Shown one piece after another: positions 17,685 to 26,529 of a stretch of 64,000 bases of DNA. The notes below the pieces were generated by a model. The model saw only the letters and a list, made by a program, of their open reading frames with translations, was not told the DNA's origin and did not search any database. Numbering within the stretch: position 1 is the stretch's first letter; each line of letters starts with the position of its first letter. The DNA is from Oscillospiraceae bacterium (GTDB lineage Bacteria; Bacillota; Clostridia; Saccharofermentanales; Saccharofermentanaceae), in NCBI GenBank assembly GCA_900176545.1, contig FWXP01000007.1, forward strand, positions 59,599 through 123,598. Reading direction: 5' to 3'. Both the position numbers and the translations under genes were made by a program.

Positions 17685-19205
17685 TCAGGTTCTTGTGATG
17701 ATCTCCAGAGGATCTACGTCGTAGTCGGAAGTAAGACCGCTTGCCTGACTGTTATTTACGCTGATCACGAGCCAGGGGCAATCGTCAAAAGCATAATCTC
17801 CGATCTCGGTAACGCTGTCCGGTACATATACATAAGACAGCTGGTCGCAGTAGCAGAAAGCACTGGGGCCTATATACTGAAGACCTTCGGGAAGATAGAT
17901 GTACTCCAGATCCTCACAGGTGATGAAAGCTCCGCGCTCAAGACGCGTTACAGTATCCGGAAGGATGACATATTCGAGAGCATCGCAGTCCTGGAAGCAG
18001 CAGTCACCGATAGATGTGATGTTGGAACCTTCTGCGAACTCTACGAACCTGAATCCGTTTACTCCGTAAGGAAGGACAACCTCACCTGAACCGCTTATGG
18101 TGATAACCGCATCACGGGAGATGGTATAAGTAGCATTGTCTCCGCAGGAACCGCTGCACTCGATACCATGGATAGTATCGGCATCGCAGATCTTGTGTGT
18201 CATGGAGAATATCTCTACGGGAAGAAGATAGTAGTTGTATGTGTACTCTCCTTCAGTAGCCGTACCGGAGTCATAGGAACTGCCCTCGTAAGCATTTCCC
18301 ATATCCCAGGTAGGATCAACGTGATACCATGTTCCGTCAAGGCATACGCAAGCCCATGCGTGGTTAGGGCTCTCATCATCGATCATGTCGTTATTGTGGA
18401 GCATATCAGGAGCACTTGCACCGATACCGAATGATACTGCGGCGGGAACGCCTACCGCACGGCAGAGAGATACGAATGTATTACCGAATCCCTCACATAC
18501 GGCGATCCTCCTTCTAAGGAGAGCTGCCGCATCGTCCTGATATACCGTATAACGGTCTTCTACCTGAATGAAATCGTAGTAGAAGTTCTCAACGATGAAT
18601 GTATAGATAGCGTAAGACTTTTCCCAGTCGGTAGTGCAGCCTCTGGTGATCTCTTCTGCAATTGCGATGACCTCGGGATCGTCGCAGTCAACGTCGTTTT
18701 GAGGCTGGAGGCATTCCTCCAGGGAAGTCGCATCAGTCCAGAGCTCGGAACATCTCTCTACGTTAAAGTCGTAGCAAAGGGACTTGAGCATGGCGAGCGT
18801 ACCGTCGCCTCTCTTAGTGATATAGATATCCCACTGCATATAGTCGATACCTTCTGCTGTGTAATAGAAGACTACATAGTAGATGGTATCCGTAACAAGG
18901 GAAGAAGCTACATCGAACTGACAGGATCCGTCAGCAGTCATGCCCTGCAGAACAGGTCTGTTGTTCTCGTCTACGATTATGAGCTCGATATCATTGGCAC
19001 AATCCGTATCGATGTAGATCTGCGTACCGTCTACTCCGAAGTCGATGGCGCCTCCGCTCTTGGATACGAAGTGAACCTCCGTATAGTCAGCGTAGAGCTG
19101 ATCTACCGTTACGTCAGCCCTTACATCGTCTTCCTTTATGAACGACATGCCGGTGAATGACACTACTGCTGCACAAGCTGCAGCGACAACCTTCCTCAAA
19201 AACAT
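17685..19205 (-). CDS. Secreted transglutaminase-like protein with BspA-type leucine-rich repeats
   Basis: 506 residues. Signal peptide (KVVAAACAAVVSFTG), a strand-rich N-terminal domain (about 30-130), then a transglutaminase-like core. Its triad is visible: C237 in RRIAVCEGFGN, H282 in SPNHAWACV and D298 in GTWYHVDPTWDMGN. The C-terminus has three or four LRR_5 repeats (VILPDTVTRLERGAFITC, IYLPEGLQYIGPSAFCYC, VYVPDSVTEIGDYAFDDC). Such proteins act on or bind surface polymers. This one may be a protease or cross-linker, and which is not clear. It begins 11 nt after proS and ends at a strong terminator, so it is co-transcribed with proS. A GGAGAAAG site precedes the ATG. Confidence 0.88.
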   Translation of the reverse strand: MFLRKVVAAACAAVVSFTGMSFIKEDDVRADVTVDQLYADYTEVHFVSKSGGAIDFGVDGTQIYIDTDCANDIELIIVDENNRPVLQGMTADGSCQFDVASSLVTDTIYYVVFYYTAEGIDYMQWDIYITKRGDGTLAMLKSLCYDFNVERCSELWTDATSLEECLQPQNDVDCDDPEVIAIAEEITRGCTTDWEKSYAIYTFIVENFYYDFIQVEDRYTVYQDDAAALLRRRIAVCEGFGNTFVSLCRAVGVPAAVSFGIGASAPDMLHNNDMIDDESPNHAWACVCLDGTWYHVDPTWDMGNAYEGSSYDSGTATEGEYTYNYYLLPVEIFSMTHKICDADTIHGIECSGSCGDNATYTISRDAVITISGSGEVVLPYGVNGFRFVEFAEGSNITSIGDCCFQDCDALEYVILPDTVTRLERGAFITCEDLEYIYLPEGLQYIGPSAFCYCDQLSYVYVPDSVTEIGDYAFDDCPWLVISVNNSQASGLTSDYDVDPLEIITRT

Positions 19206-19216
19206 CTTCTTTCTCC

Positions 19217-20911
19217 TTATCCCAGATTTCTTACCGCTACGAGAGCCTCCTCCACAGATACCTCTGCAGTCTCACCTGTCGCACGGTATTTGATCTCTAC
19301 TATTCCTTCGCTGGCCCTTCTTCCGACAGTGATCCTCAAGGGGATACCGATAAGATCGGCGTCCTTGAACTTGACTCCGGGTCTCTCGTTCCTGTCGTCG
19401 ATAAGGACCTCAACGCCCTCTTCGATGAGCCTGTTATAGATATTCTCCGCCAGGCTCATGTTCTCTTCGTCATTTACCTTTGTAGGAACAACGATGACCT
19501 TGTAGGGAGCTGCGACTACGGGCCACTTGATTCCGTCGTCGTCGTGGTTCTGCTCGATGATGGCAGCAAGGGTCCTGGATACACCGATACCGTAGCATCC
19601 CATGATCATGGTATTCTCCCTGCCGTCCTTATCAAGATAAACGCATCCCAATGCATCGGAATACTTTGTTCCGAGCTTGAAGATATGACCTACCTCCGTT
19701 CCTCTTGCCATCTTCAAAGGCTTTCCGCACTTAGGGCAAGCATCGCCTTCTACTGCATTTCGAACATCGGCGATCTTATCGGGAGTAAAGTCGCGGCCGA
19801 TATTGACGTTCTTGAAATGATAATCCGTCTCACAAGCGCCTACGATGAAGTTAGCCATAGAACTTACTTCGTTATCCATAACGACCTCTATCTTCTCCTT
19901 GAGGCCGATAGGACCAGCGAAGCCGACCTTGGCGCCCGTTACTCTCTCTACATCGTCGAAAGCTGCAAGAGTGAGCTCGGTTGCATCGTAGAGGTTAGTA
20001 AGCTTAGTCTCGTTGATCTCTCTGTCACCTCTTACCATTACGGCTACGATCTTGCCGTCGATATTGTAGATAATGGTCTTAACAAAAGCAGAGGGCTCCG
20101 TGTTCATGAATGCCATGAGCTCCTCGATGGTCTTGACGTCGGGAGTATGGATCTTCTCCATGGGAAGTGCCTCGGAATTATCCTTCTCAGGGACGGTGCA
20201 CTGAGCCTTCTCCTCGTTGGCAGCATAGCCGCAATCGTCGCAGTAGCAGATAGCATCCTCACCGATGGGGCTCTTTACCATGAACTCCTGTGAACCGGAA
20301 CCGCCCATAGCACCTGAATCGGCGTCTACTACGGTGTAATCAAGGCCCAGTCTGTCGAAGATCCTTCTGTATGCCTTGTACATAGCCTGGTAGGACTTAT
20401 CGAGACCTTCCTCGTCTACGTCAAAGGAATAAGCATCCTTCATGACGAACTCTCTTGCACGGATGACACCGAACCTGGGTCTCTTCTCATCCCTGTACTT
20501 ATGCTGGATCTGATAAAGCGTAACGGGAAGCTGCTTATAGGACTTGATGGTGTCCCTTACAGCCTCAGTGAAAGGCTCCTCGTGCGTAGGACCGAGACAG
20601 AAAGGCCTGCCTCCTCTGTCCTCGAGCCTGAACATCTCGGGACCGAACTTCTCCCATCTTCCGGAAGCCTGATATGTCTCTGCAGTAAGGAGAGCAGGCA
20701 TTATGAGTTCCTGCGCACCCGCATTATCCATCTCTTCCCTGATGATATTCTCGACCTTCTTATAAGAACGAAGTCCGATAGGCATGAATGAATATATGCC
20801 TGAAGCGCACTTCCTGATCATGCCCGAACGAAGCATGAGCTGATGTGAAGGGATCTCTGCATCTGCGGGGATCTCACGCTGTGTTGTCATGAATAACTTG
20901 GATACTCTCAT
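19217..20911 (-). CDS. proS: Prolyl-tRNA synthetase (bacterial ProS type)
   Basis: 564 residues, the length of the bacterial form with an editing insertion. Class II landmarks: [19 protein letters not shown] near the N-terminus, the motif 2 region [20 protein letters not shown] and [20 protein letters not shown], the YbaK-like editing domain (about 230-390), motif 3 [19 protein letters not shown] and the C-terminal anticodon-binding domain ([10 protein letters not shown] onward). The first helix starts [22 protein letters not shown] site precedes the ATG. A promoter of its own lies about 42-70 nt upstream. Confidence 0.97.
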   Translation of the reverse strand: MRVSKLFMTTQREIPADAEIPSHQLMLRSGMIRKCASGIYSFMPIGLRSYKKVENIIREEMDNAGAQELIMPALLTAETYQASGRWEKFGPEMFRLEDRGGRPFCLGPTHEEPFTEAVRDTIKSYKQLPVTLYQIQHKYRDEKRPRFGVIRAREFVMKDAYSFDVDEEGLDKSYQAMYKAYRRIFDRLGLDYTVVDADSGAMGGSGSQEFMVKSPIGEDAICYCDDCGYAANEEKAQCTVPEKDNSEALPMEKIHTPDVKTIEELMAFMNTEPSAFVKTIIYNIDGKIVAVMVRGDREINETKLTNLYDATELTLAAFDDVERVTGAKVGFAGPIGLKEKIEVVMDNEVSSMANFIVGACETDYHFKNVNIGRDFTPDKIADVRNAVEGDACPKCGKPLKMARGTEVGHIFKLGTKYSDALGCVYLDKDGRENTMIMGCYGIGVSRTLAAIIEQNHDDDGIKWPVVAAPYKVIVVPTKVNDEENMSLAENIYNRLIEEGVEVLIDDRNERPGVKFKDADLIGIPLRITVGRRASEGIVEIKYRATGETAEVSVEEALVAVRNLG

Positions 20912-20952
20912 TTACTATGCTCCCATTATTATTAAATAAAATAAACAAGAAG

Positions 20953-20981
20953 AGTATAAATGAGAAAATCGAGATTTGCAA
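20953..20981 (-). promoter_or_regulatory. Sigma-A promoter of proS
   Basis: On the minus strand TTGCAA (20976-20981), a 17-nt spacer and TATACT (20953-20958), about 42 nt before the proS ATG. It lies just downstream of the small membrane protein gene, so proS can be made apart from it. No T-box-like leader is seen. Confidence 0.7.
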
Positions 20982-20992
20982 CTTTACGGGGC

Positions 20993-21130
20993 TTACAGAA
21001 GTTCCTTGATGAGGTAGATATCGAGTACGAGGCAGATGAGGATAACAAGGATGCAGATTATACGTATGATCCTTCGACGTGCAATGTAGTCACGTCTGGG
21101 CGCTTTGATATTCTGCATGTCCTTCTTCAT
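20993..21130 (-). CDS. Small single-pass membrane protein, 45 residues
   Basis: A short open frame not obvious from length alone. It encodes a basic N-terminus (MKKDMQNIKAPRRDYIARRR) followed by one hydrophobic helix (IIRIICILVILICLVLDIY) and a short tail ending KELL. The positive-inside pattern predicts a cytoplasmic N-terminus. The ribosome site (GAGGGACAGGAAGG) just before the ATG is good, and a TATAAT -10 lies about 35 nt upstream on the same strand. It precedes proS by 81 nt and is divergent from the SH3b/3D gene. No family recognised. Confidence 0.7.
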   Translation of the reverse strand: MKKDMQNIKAPRRDYIARRRIIRIICILVILICLVLDIYLIKELL

Positions 21131-21163
21131 CGCCTTCCTGTCCCTCTCTGGTGTTGTAGCATT

Positions 21164-21169
21164 ATTATA
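21164..21169 (-). promoter_or_regulatory. Putative -10 box of the small membrane protein gene
   Basis: TATAAT on the minus strand 34 nt before the ATG at 21130. There is no convincing -35 hexamer at the usual distance. Confidence 0.4.
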
Positions 21170-21304
21170 GAGTGCAGGAATATTTCATGGTTTTCACGCA
21201 TGTAACAATTATTTGACAAATGGTGAATAACGCTTGCATTAATCTCGATTTATTGGTAGTTCGCCCAAAGCACGCCCCTCCCTTTAGGGCTCTTATCACA
21301 AGTA

Positions 21305-21313
21305 TGATATAAT
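21305..21313 (+). promoter_or_regulatory. Extended -10 promoter of the SH3b/3D gene
   Basis: TGATATAAT: an extended -10 element (TG at 21305-21306, TATAAT at 21308-21313) about 45 nt before the TTG start. The -35 region is poor, as is usual for extended -10 promoters. Confidence 0.6.
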
Positions 21314-21358
21314 GTATCCGTAGAAATTTGCGTTTGGATATAGCAAGAGGGGAACTGT

Positions 21359-22351
21359 TTGAGGTTTATAGATCTTACAACCAAATACCATATCACGCGT
21401 GACAGGCTGTATTCCGCCATCAGCATCTCATGCATACTGCTCGTCAGCGGTATCGGAGTACTGGTAACGAAGACCGCCTTAGACACACAGGCTCAAAATG
21501 ACAGGATAAGGCGTCAGGAGCAGGCCGAAAGGCTCGCGGCAGCTACTACCGAGAGCGTCGAAGAGACAACGACGACTTCAGAGTCCGCCGAGACTTCCCT
21601 CGTTCCCGTAATAGCACTTGCGGATGATTTTGAGACCGTAGAACCCCTATCCTCCGATACTCCCGACACAGAGGAGAGCACGGAAGAGGACGTCTCATAC
21701 GAAGAGGAGACGACTACCGTACAGACTACGACGGAAGCTACGACTACCGCAGGTCACACCGAGACCGAGATGTACATGACGGTATATGCTTCAGGCGAAC
21801 TCAATCTCCGTACCGGTCCCGGTACCGAATATGACCTCGTAAGGGTATTAGAGCCGGGCGATGCCATCGATGTAGTCGCAGTCACCGACAACGGATGGTA
21901 CAGGACATATAACGGCAACTATGTAAGCAGCAGTCATACTACGACTACTCCTCCCGTGGCTCCTTCCACAGTACCTCAGACGGAGGCTACCGCTGCTCCC
22001 ACAGCAGCTCCTACGACTACGGCAGCACCCGTGGAGACACAAGGTCCAGCCCCTGCCGGAGCTACTAATACATGCACGATAACTTTCTACGGTCCTCAGC
22101 CCAGAGCTGACGGCTCATACAGTACTACTACGGCTACGGGATCCACCTGTTCACAGGGTAGGACCTGCGCGGCCGACTGGAGCATCTATCCTCCGGGTAC
22201 TGTCATCTACGTTGCAAACGACCCGCTGGGCGGAGACGGATACTATACCGTCGAAGACTGCGGTCCCGGTGTCACCGGCTACCATATAGATATCTATGTC
22301 GACGATGTGTCTGCTTATTCGACCACATCCAGGGATGTCTCTGTAGCCTGA
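21359..22351 (+). CDS. Wall-associated protein with SH3b and 3D (double-psi barrel) domains
   Basis: 330 residues. One N-terminal membrane anchor (about 18-41), a Thr/Glu-rich linker, an SH3b domain (about 135-195, with ASGELNLRTGPGTEYDLVRV and DNGWYRTYNGNYV), a Thr/Ala/Pro-rich linker, then a 3D domain (about 245-315). The three aspartates that name the 3D domain are in TCAADWSIYPPGT, YYTVEDCGPGV and YHIDIYVDD. Relatives (YocH, Rpf-like proteins) cut or bind peptidoglycan. The start is a TTG at 21359: AAGAGGGG sits 6 nt upstream and there is no in-frame ATG before residue 140. RNase J follows 33 nt later. Confidence 0.87.
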   Translation: MRFIDLTTKYHITRDRLYSAISISCILLVSGIGVLVTKTALDTQAQNDRIRRQEQAERLAAATTESVEETTTTSESAETSLVPVIALADDFETVEPLSSDTPDTEESTEEDVSYEEETTTVQTTTEATTTAGHTETEMYMTVYASGELNLRTGPGTEYDLVRVLEPGDAIDVVAVTDNGWYRTYNGNYVSSSHTTTTPPVAPSTVPQTEATAAPTAAPTTTAAPVETQGPAPAGATNTCTITFYGPQPRADGSYSTTTATGSTCSQGRTCAADWSIYPPGTVIYVANDPLGGDGYYTVEDCGPGVTGYHIDIYVDDVSAYSTTSRDVSVA

Positions 22352-22384
22352 TGCGCCCAATATATACGAAAGAACGGTAACACT

Positions 22385-24076
22385 ATGGCTAAACGCAAAG
22401 AAGAACTGAAGGTCATCCCTCTCGGAGGAATGTCCGAGATCGGCAAGAACATGACTGCTTTCGAGTACGGAAACGACATCATAATCATCGATGTCGGAAT
22501 GGCTTTCGCCGAGGAGTCCATGCCCGGAGTAGACTGTGTCATCCAGGACTATACGTACATAAGGGAGAATATCTCCAAGCTCAGGGGTGTCATCCTCACA
22601 CATGGTCACGAGGACCATATCGGCTCCCTCCCCTATTTCCTTCGTGAGTTCAAGTGCCCCGTATACGGCGGCAAGCTCACCATAGAGCTCGTAAGATATA
22701 AGCTCCACGATAAGGGAGTCAGCCTCAAGGGCATCAATCTCAAGGCCTTCAAGAACGGCGAGACGGTCAAGCTCGGCACCAACTTCGAGGCGGAGTTCAT
22801 AAGGGTCAACCACAGTATCGCCGACAGCTATGCCATTGCGCTCAAGACCCCTGTTGGCAATGTCATCCACTCGGGAGACTTCAAGATCGACTATACTCCC
22901 ATCAACGGCAAGACCATCGACCTTCAAAGGTTCGGCGAGTACGGCAAGGAAGGCGTACTGCTCTTCTTATGCGAGAGCACAAATATAGAGATAAGCGGCT
23001 CCTCTCCTTCCGAGATGCAGGTGGGCGAGTCCTTCGAAAGGATATTCAAGAACGCCACGGGAAGGATCATCGTAGCTACCTTCTCCTCCCACGTACACAG
23101 GATGCAGCAGATCTTCACTGCAGCTGAGAAATATAACCGCCGCGTGTGCCTTTCGGGCAGGAGCATGGTCACGGTATTTAACGTCGCTAACTCATTAGGC
23201 TACATCAACATGAAGCCCGACACTCTCATAGATATCTCCGATATCGATCAGTACAGGGACAACGAACTCGTAATACTTACTACGGGTTCTCAGGCAGAGC
23301 CCATGAGCGCATTGTCCAGGATGGCTTACGCTTCACATAAGGCGGTAGAGATCCAGAAGGGCGATACGGTCATTATCTCCGCACACCCCATCCCGGGTAA
23401 TGAGAAGCCCATCTACAGGGTCATAAACGAACTCTTCAAGAAGGGCGCTCAGGTCATCTACGAGTCCCTGGCCGACGTACATGTATCAGGCCACGCCTAT
23501 ATAAATGAGATCAAGCTCCTGCATACCCTTGTAAAGCCTAAGTATTTCGTTCCCTGCCACGGAGAGTACAGGATGCTCTATAAGCACAAGAAGCTGGCAG
23601 AAGGTCTCGGAATGCCCGAAGAGAATATCTTCATCCTGAACAACGGCGACGTGCTGTCCATCGGAAGGAACCGCGCCAGGATCGTGGAGCAGGTTCCCGG
23701 AGGTGCTGTCCTCATAGACGGTTCCGGTGCAAGTAATCCCGACGACCACGTACTCTCAGACAGAAGACATCTTGGTGAGGACGGCTGCGTCAGCATCGGC
23801 ATCACGGTAGACGATGCTACAGGCGAACTCGCATGCGTACCTTCCGTCAACTCCATAGGATTCGTATTCGACGACGAGAAGGAGACAATACACAGGGATA
23901 TCGGTGCCAAGGCTATGGCACTCCTGTCACAGGGTGCGAGAAAACACGAATATATCGATGCCGAGGTAGGAACGAGACAGTTCCGTGAAGGCATCAGGAC
24001 TATGCTCCTCGATAAGACAAAGAGACGCCCGATGATAATATCGACCGTCTCTCATATAGATTCACGTCATATGTGA
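22385..24076 (+). CDS. rnj: Ribonuclease J
   Basis: 563 residues. Metallo-beta-lactamase/beta-CASP nuclease with 5'-exo and endo activity on mRNA and rRNA. Zinc ligands are in VILTHGHEDHIGSLPYF and VIHSGDFKIDYTP. The beta-CASP part shows LCESTNIEISGSSPSE, VATFSSHVHRMQQI, VILTTGSQAEPMSALSRMA and FVPCHGEYRMLYKHKKLA. A C-terminal dimerisation domain follows. Whether it corresponds to J1 or J2 of Bacillus cannot be decided from one copy. It meets rel head-on with only 2 nt between the stop codons and no visible terminator. Confidence 0.95.
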   Translation: MAKRKEELKVIPLGGMSEIGKNMTAFEYGNDIIIIDVGMAFAEESMPGVDCVIQDYTYIRENISKLRGVILTHGHEDHIGSLPYFLREFKCPVYGGKLTIELVRYKLHDKGVSLKGINLKAFKNGETVKLGTNFEAEFIRVNHSIADSYAIALKTPVGNVIHSGDFKIDYTPINGKTIDLQRFGEYGKEGVLLFLCESTNIEISGSSPSEMQVGESFERIFKNATGRIIVATFSSHVHRMQQIFTAAEKYNRRVCLSGRSMVTVFNVANSLGYINMKPDTLIDISDIDQYRDNELVILTTGSQAEPMSALSRMAYASHKAVEIQKGDTVIISAHPIPGNEKPIYRVINELFKKGAQVIYESLADVHVSGHAYINEIKLLHTLVKPKYFVPCHGEYRMLYKHKKLAEGLGMPEENIFILNNGDVLSIGRNRARIVEQVPGGAVLIDGSGASNPDDHVLSDRRHLGEDGCVSIGITVDDATGELACVPSVNSIGFVFDDEKETIHRDIGAKAMALLSQGARKHEYIDAEVGTRQFREGIRTMLLDKTKRRPMIISTVSHIDSRHM

Positions 24077-24078
24077 TA

Positions 24079-26529
24079 TCAGAGCCTTACTACGTCTATA
24101 ACGTCCTTGACGCTCTTGATCCTGCCTACAACACGATCGTACTGCTCAAGACTCTTTATGGTAATGGTAAGGTTTATCTCTGCTATGAAGTCGGAGCTTA
24201 CGTGGGTATTTACCTTCTCCACGTTGACATGCTCTTCCTTAAGGCCGCTTAGGATATCGATAAGAAGGTAATTACGGTCAGTAGCCGTGACTCCTATCTG
24301 AACCTCGAAGATACCGCTGGTACCGCCGGAGCTCCATGTAGCATCCACGAGTCTTTCCTTACGCTGGGAATCCTTCTTGGATCTCGAAGCATACTTAAGG
24401 ATATTCTGCACATTGCTGCAGTTCTTTCTGTGGATGCCTACTCCGCCGTTCTGCGTGACATAGCCGATTATCTCGTCGCCGGGAGCCGGATGGCAGCACC
24501 TTGCCAGATGAACGGCAACATTATCCAGTCCGTCGATAACGATACAGTTCTCGATCTTGTTCCCGGGCTTTGAAGTCTTGGCGGCAGGCTGCGCCTTCTC
24601 CTGGATATTCTTGGAAGATGCCGAAGGCTTGGGCGTCCTCATCTGATCGCCCTTTCCTATCTCGTCGGGGAATTCCTCGGGGCTGTAGTAGACTACCTGA
24701 CCGTCAGATGTGGTCCTGTAGCCCAAAGCCAGTCTCTCCTCCTCGGAAAGTGACTTTATGTATTCGTCGCGAAGACGGCCGAACATCTTGCCTGCGGTAA
24801 GAGCTCCGTAGCCTATGGCCGCATACATGTCATCGATGTTATTGAACGTGTACCTGGAGAGGATGACCCTCAGGTTCTCGGGCACCAGGAGCTGTGAAGG
24901 GGTAAATCCGTTACGCTCGATCTCTCGCTCGAGTCTCTCCTTACCGTCAGCTATGTTCTCGGAACGCATCTCCTTCTTGAACCAGGCATTGATCTTGGAT
25001 CTTGCGGATGCGGTCTTTACCATCTTAGCCCAATCCCTGGAAGGACCCTTGATCTTCTCGGAGGATAATACCTCTACTACGTCTCCGGTCTTGAGTTCAT
25101 AGGACAGGGGCACGATCCTTCCGTTTACCTTGGCACCGTGCATGTGGTTACCAATGCCGCTGTGGATATTATAGGCAAAGTCGATGGGGCAGGATCCTTC
25201 AGGGAGCCTTACCACCTTGCCCTTGGGCGTGAATACGAATACTTCACCCGGAGCGATATTTGTCTTTAAAAGATCCAGGAAATCCTTGGGATCGTCGGAA
25301 TCCTTCTGGGCATCCAGGAACTGCCTGACCCATGTGATCCTCTGATCGTATACGTCCTCCTTGAAGGACTTGGAATTACCAGCTTCCTTATAGTGCCAGT
25401 GCGCGGCGATACCGTACTCGGCATCCCTGTGCATGGAATATGTCCTGATCTGGACCTCGAAGGTCGTCTCGTCGAATGACTTGCCTCCCGGCCTCTTGAC
25501 CGTGGTATGGATGGACTGATAGCCGTTCTCCTTGGGATTGCCGATATAGTCCTTGAACCTTCCGGGGAGCGGCACGTACATCTCGTGCACGATACCGAGC
25601 GCAGCGTAGCAGTCCGTCAGTGAATCTACAATGATCCTGCAGGCGAACATATCGTAGATCTGCGTTAAGTCCTTGCCCTTATCGTGCATCTTCTTATAGA
25701 TGCTGTAGAAGTGCTTGGGTCTTCCGTCTACGTCGTAATGCTTTATTCCGTATGCCTCCAGCTTCTCCGATATCTCGGATACCACCTGGGCCATGAATGC
25801 CTCTCTCTCGGATCTCTTGGCGGATATGAGGCCTACGAGCTCGTAGTAGCCGTCGTGATCCAGATAGCGAAGGCACAGGTCCTCGAGCTCCCACTTGATC
25901 TTAAAGACGCCGAACCTCTCTGCGAAGGGAACGTATATATCAAGCGTCTCCCTTGCCTTCTCCACCTGCTTCTCCGGGGTCTGGTACTGCATGGTTCGCA
26001 TATTGTGAAGTCGGTCTGCGAGCTTTATGAGGATGACTCTTATATCCTTGGTCATGGCAACCAGCATCTTACGGACGTTGGACGCCTGCACCTCTTCTCT
26101 TGTTACATATGCGATCTGATTGAGCTTTGTAACTCCGTCTACAAGGAGTGTTATGGTAGGTCCGAAGACCTCCTCCAGCATCTCGTTATCTACTTCAGTA
26201 TCCTCGACAGTGTCGTGGAGCAGGGCAGCCGCCAACGATTCCGCGTCGACTTCCAGCTCTGCCAGGATCTCCGCGGTAGCTATGGGATGGATGATATACA
26301 TCTCACCCGTCTTTCTCTTCTGCTTGATATGAGCCTTATATGCAAAATAAAATGCCTTCTCTATGAGTTCCTTCTCTGAATCCAGCTGTTCCTGGGGAAG
26401 GTGGGCATGAGAAGCATAGGACTCGAAGGCAAAGAGTACCTCTCTGAACTTCTCGTCGATATTCTCGGGGATATCGGGGATATCCGCCGTATCAAGAAGA
26501 TATTCTCTGTTGGTCATGCCTTCATCCAT
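24079..26529 (-). CDS. rel: Bifunctional (p)ppGpp synthetase/hydrolase Rel
   Basis: 816 residues, the long Rel/SpoT type that makes and destroys the alarmone (p)ppGpp. HD hydrolase domain with AALLHDTVEDTEVDNEML and ILIKLADRLHNMRTM. Synthetase domain with GRPKHFYSIYKKMHDKG, FKDYIGNPKENGYQSIHTTV and EVQIRTYSMHRDAEYGIAAH. TGS domain with EVFVFTPKGKVVRLPEGSCP. A zinc-finger-like VHLARCCHPAPGDEIIGYV and a C-terminal ACT domain follow. Hydrolase and synthetase residues both look intact. The ATG at 26529 overlaps the recJ stop by 8 nt and has an AGGTTG site. A second in-frame ATG lies at 26517. Confidence 0.96.
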   Translation of the reverse strand: MDEGMTNREYLLDTADIPDIPENIDEKFREVLFAFESYASHAHLPQEQLDSEKELIEKAFYFAYKAHIKQKRKTGEMYIIHPIATAEILAELEVDAESLAAALLHDTVEDTEVDNEMLEEVFGPTITLLVDGVTKLNQIAYVTREEVQASNVRKMLVAMTKDIRVILIKLADRLHNMRTMQYQTPEKQVEKARETLDIYVPFAERFGVFKIKWELEDLCLRYLDHDGYYELVGLISAKRSEREAFMAQVVSEISEKLEAYGIKHYDVDGRPKHFYSIYKKMHDKGKDLTQIYDMFACRIIVDSLTDCYAALGIVHEMYVPLPGRFKDYIGNPKENGYQSIHTTVKRPGGKSFDETTFEVQIRTYSMHRDAEYGIAAHWHYKEAGNSKSFKEDVYDQRITWVRQFLDAQKDSDDPKDFLDLLKTNIAPGEVFVFTPKGKVVRLPEGSCPIDFAYNIHSGIGNHMHGAKVNGRIVPLSYELKTGDVVEVLSSEKIKGPSRDWAKMVKTASARSKINAWFKKEMRSENIADGKERLEREIERNGFTPSQLLVPENLRVILSRYTFNNIDDMYAAIGYGALTAGKMFGRLRDEYIKSLSEEERLALGYRTTSDGQVVYYSPEEFPDEIGKGDQMRTPKPSASSKNIQEKAQPAAKTSKPGNKIENCIVIDGLDNVAVHLARCCHPAPGDEIIGYVTQNGGVGIHRKNCSNVQNILKYASRSKKDSQRKERLVDATWSSGGTSGIFEVQIGVTATDRNYLLIDILSGLKEEHVNVEKVNTHVSSDFIAEINLTITIKSLEQYDRVVGRIKSVKDVIDVVRL

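Noticed and set aside
19157..20293. A 378-residue open frame on the plus strand across proS
   Set aside because: It is antisense to a clear ProS, lacks a ribosome site, and has no recognisable motifs. It is a by-product of codon bias.
20960..21205. A plus-strand open frame of 81 residues
   Set aside because: It runs opposite the 45-residue membrane protein, which has the better ribosome site, topology and promoter.
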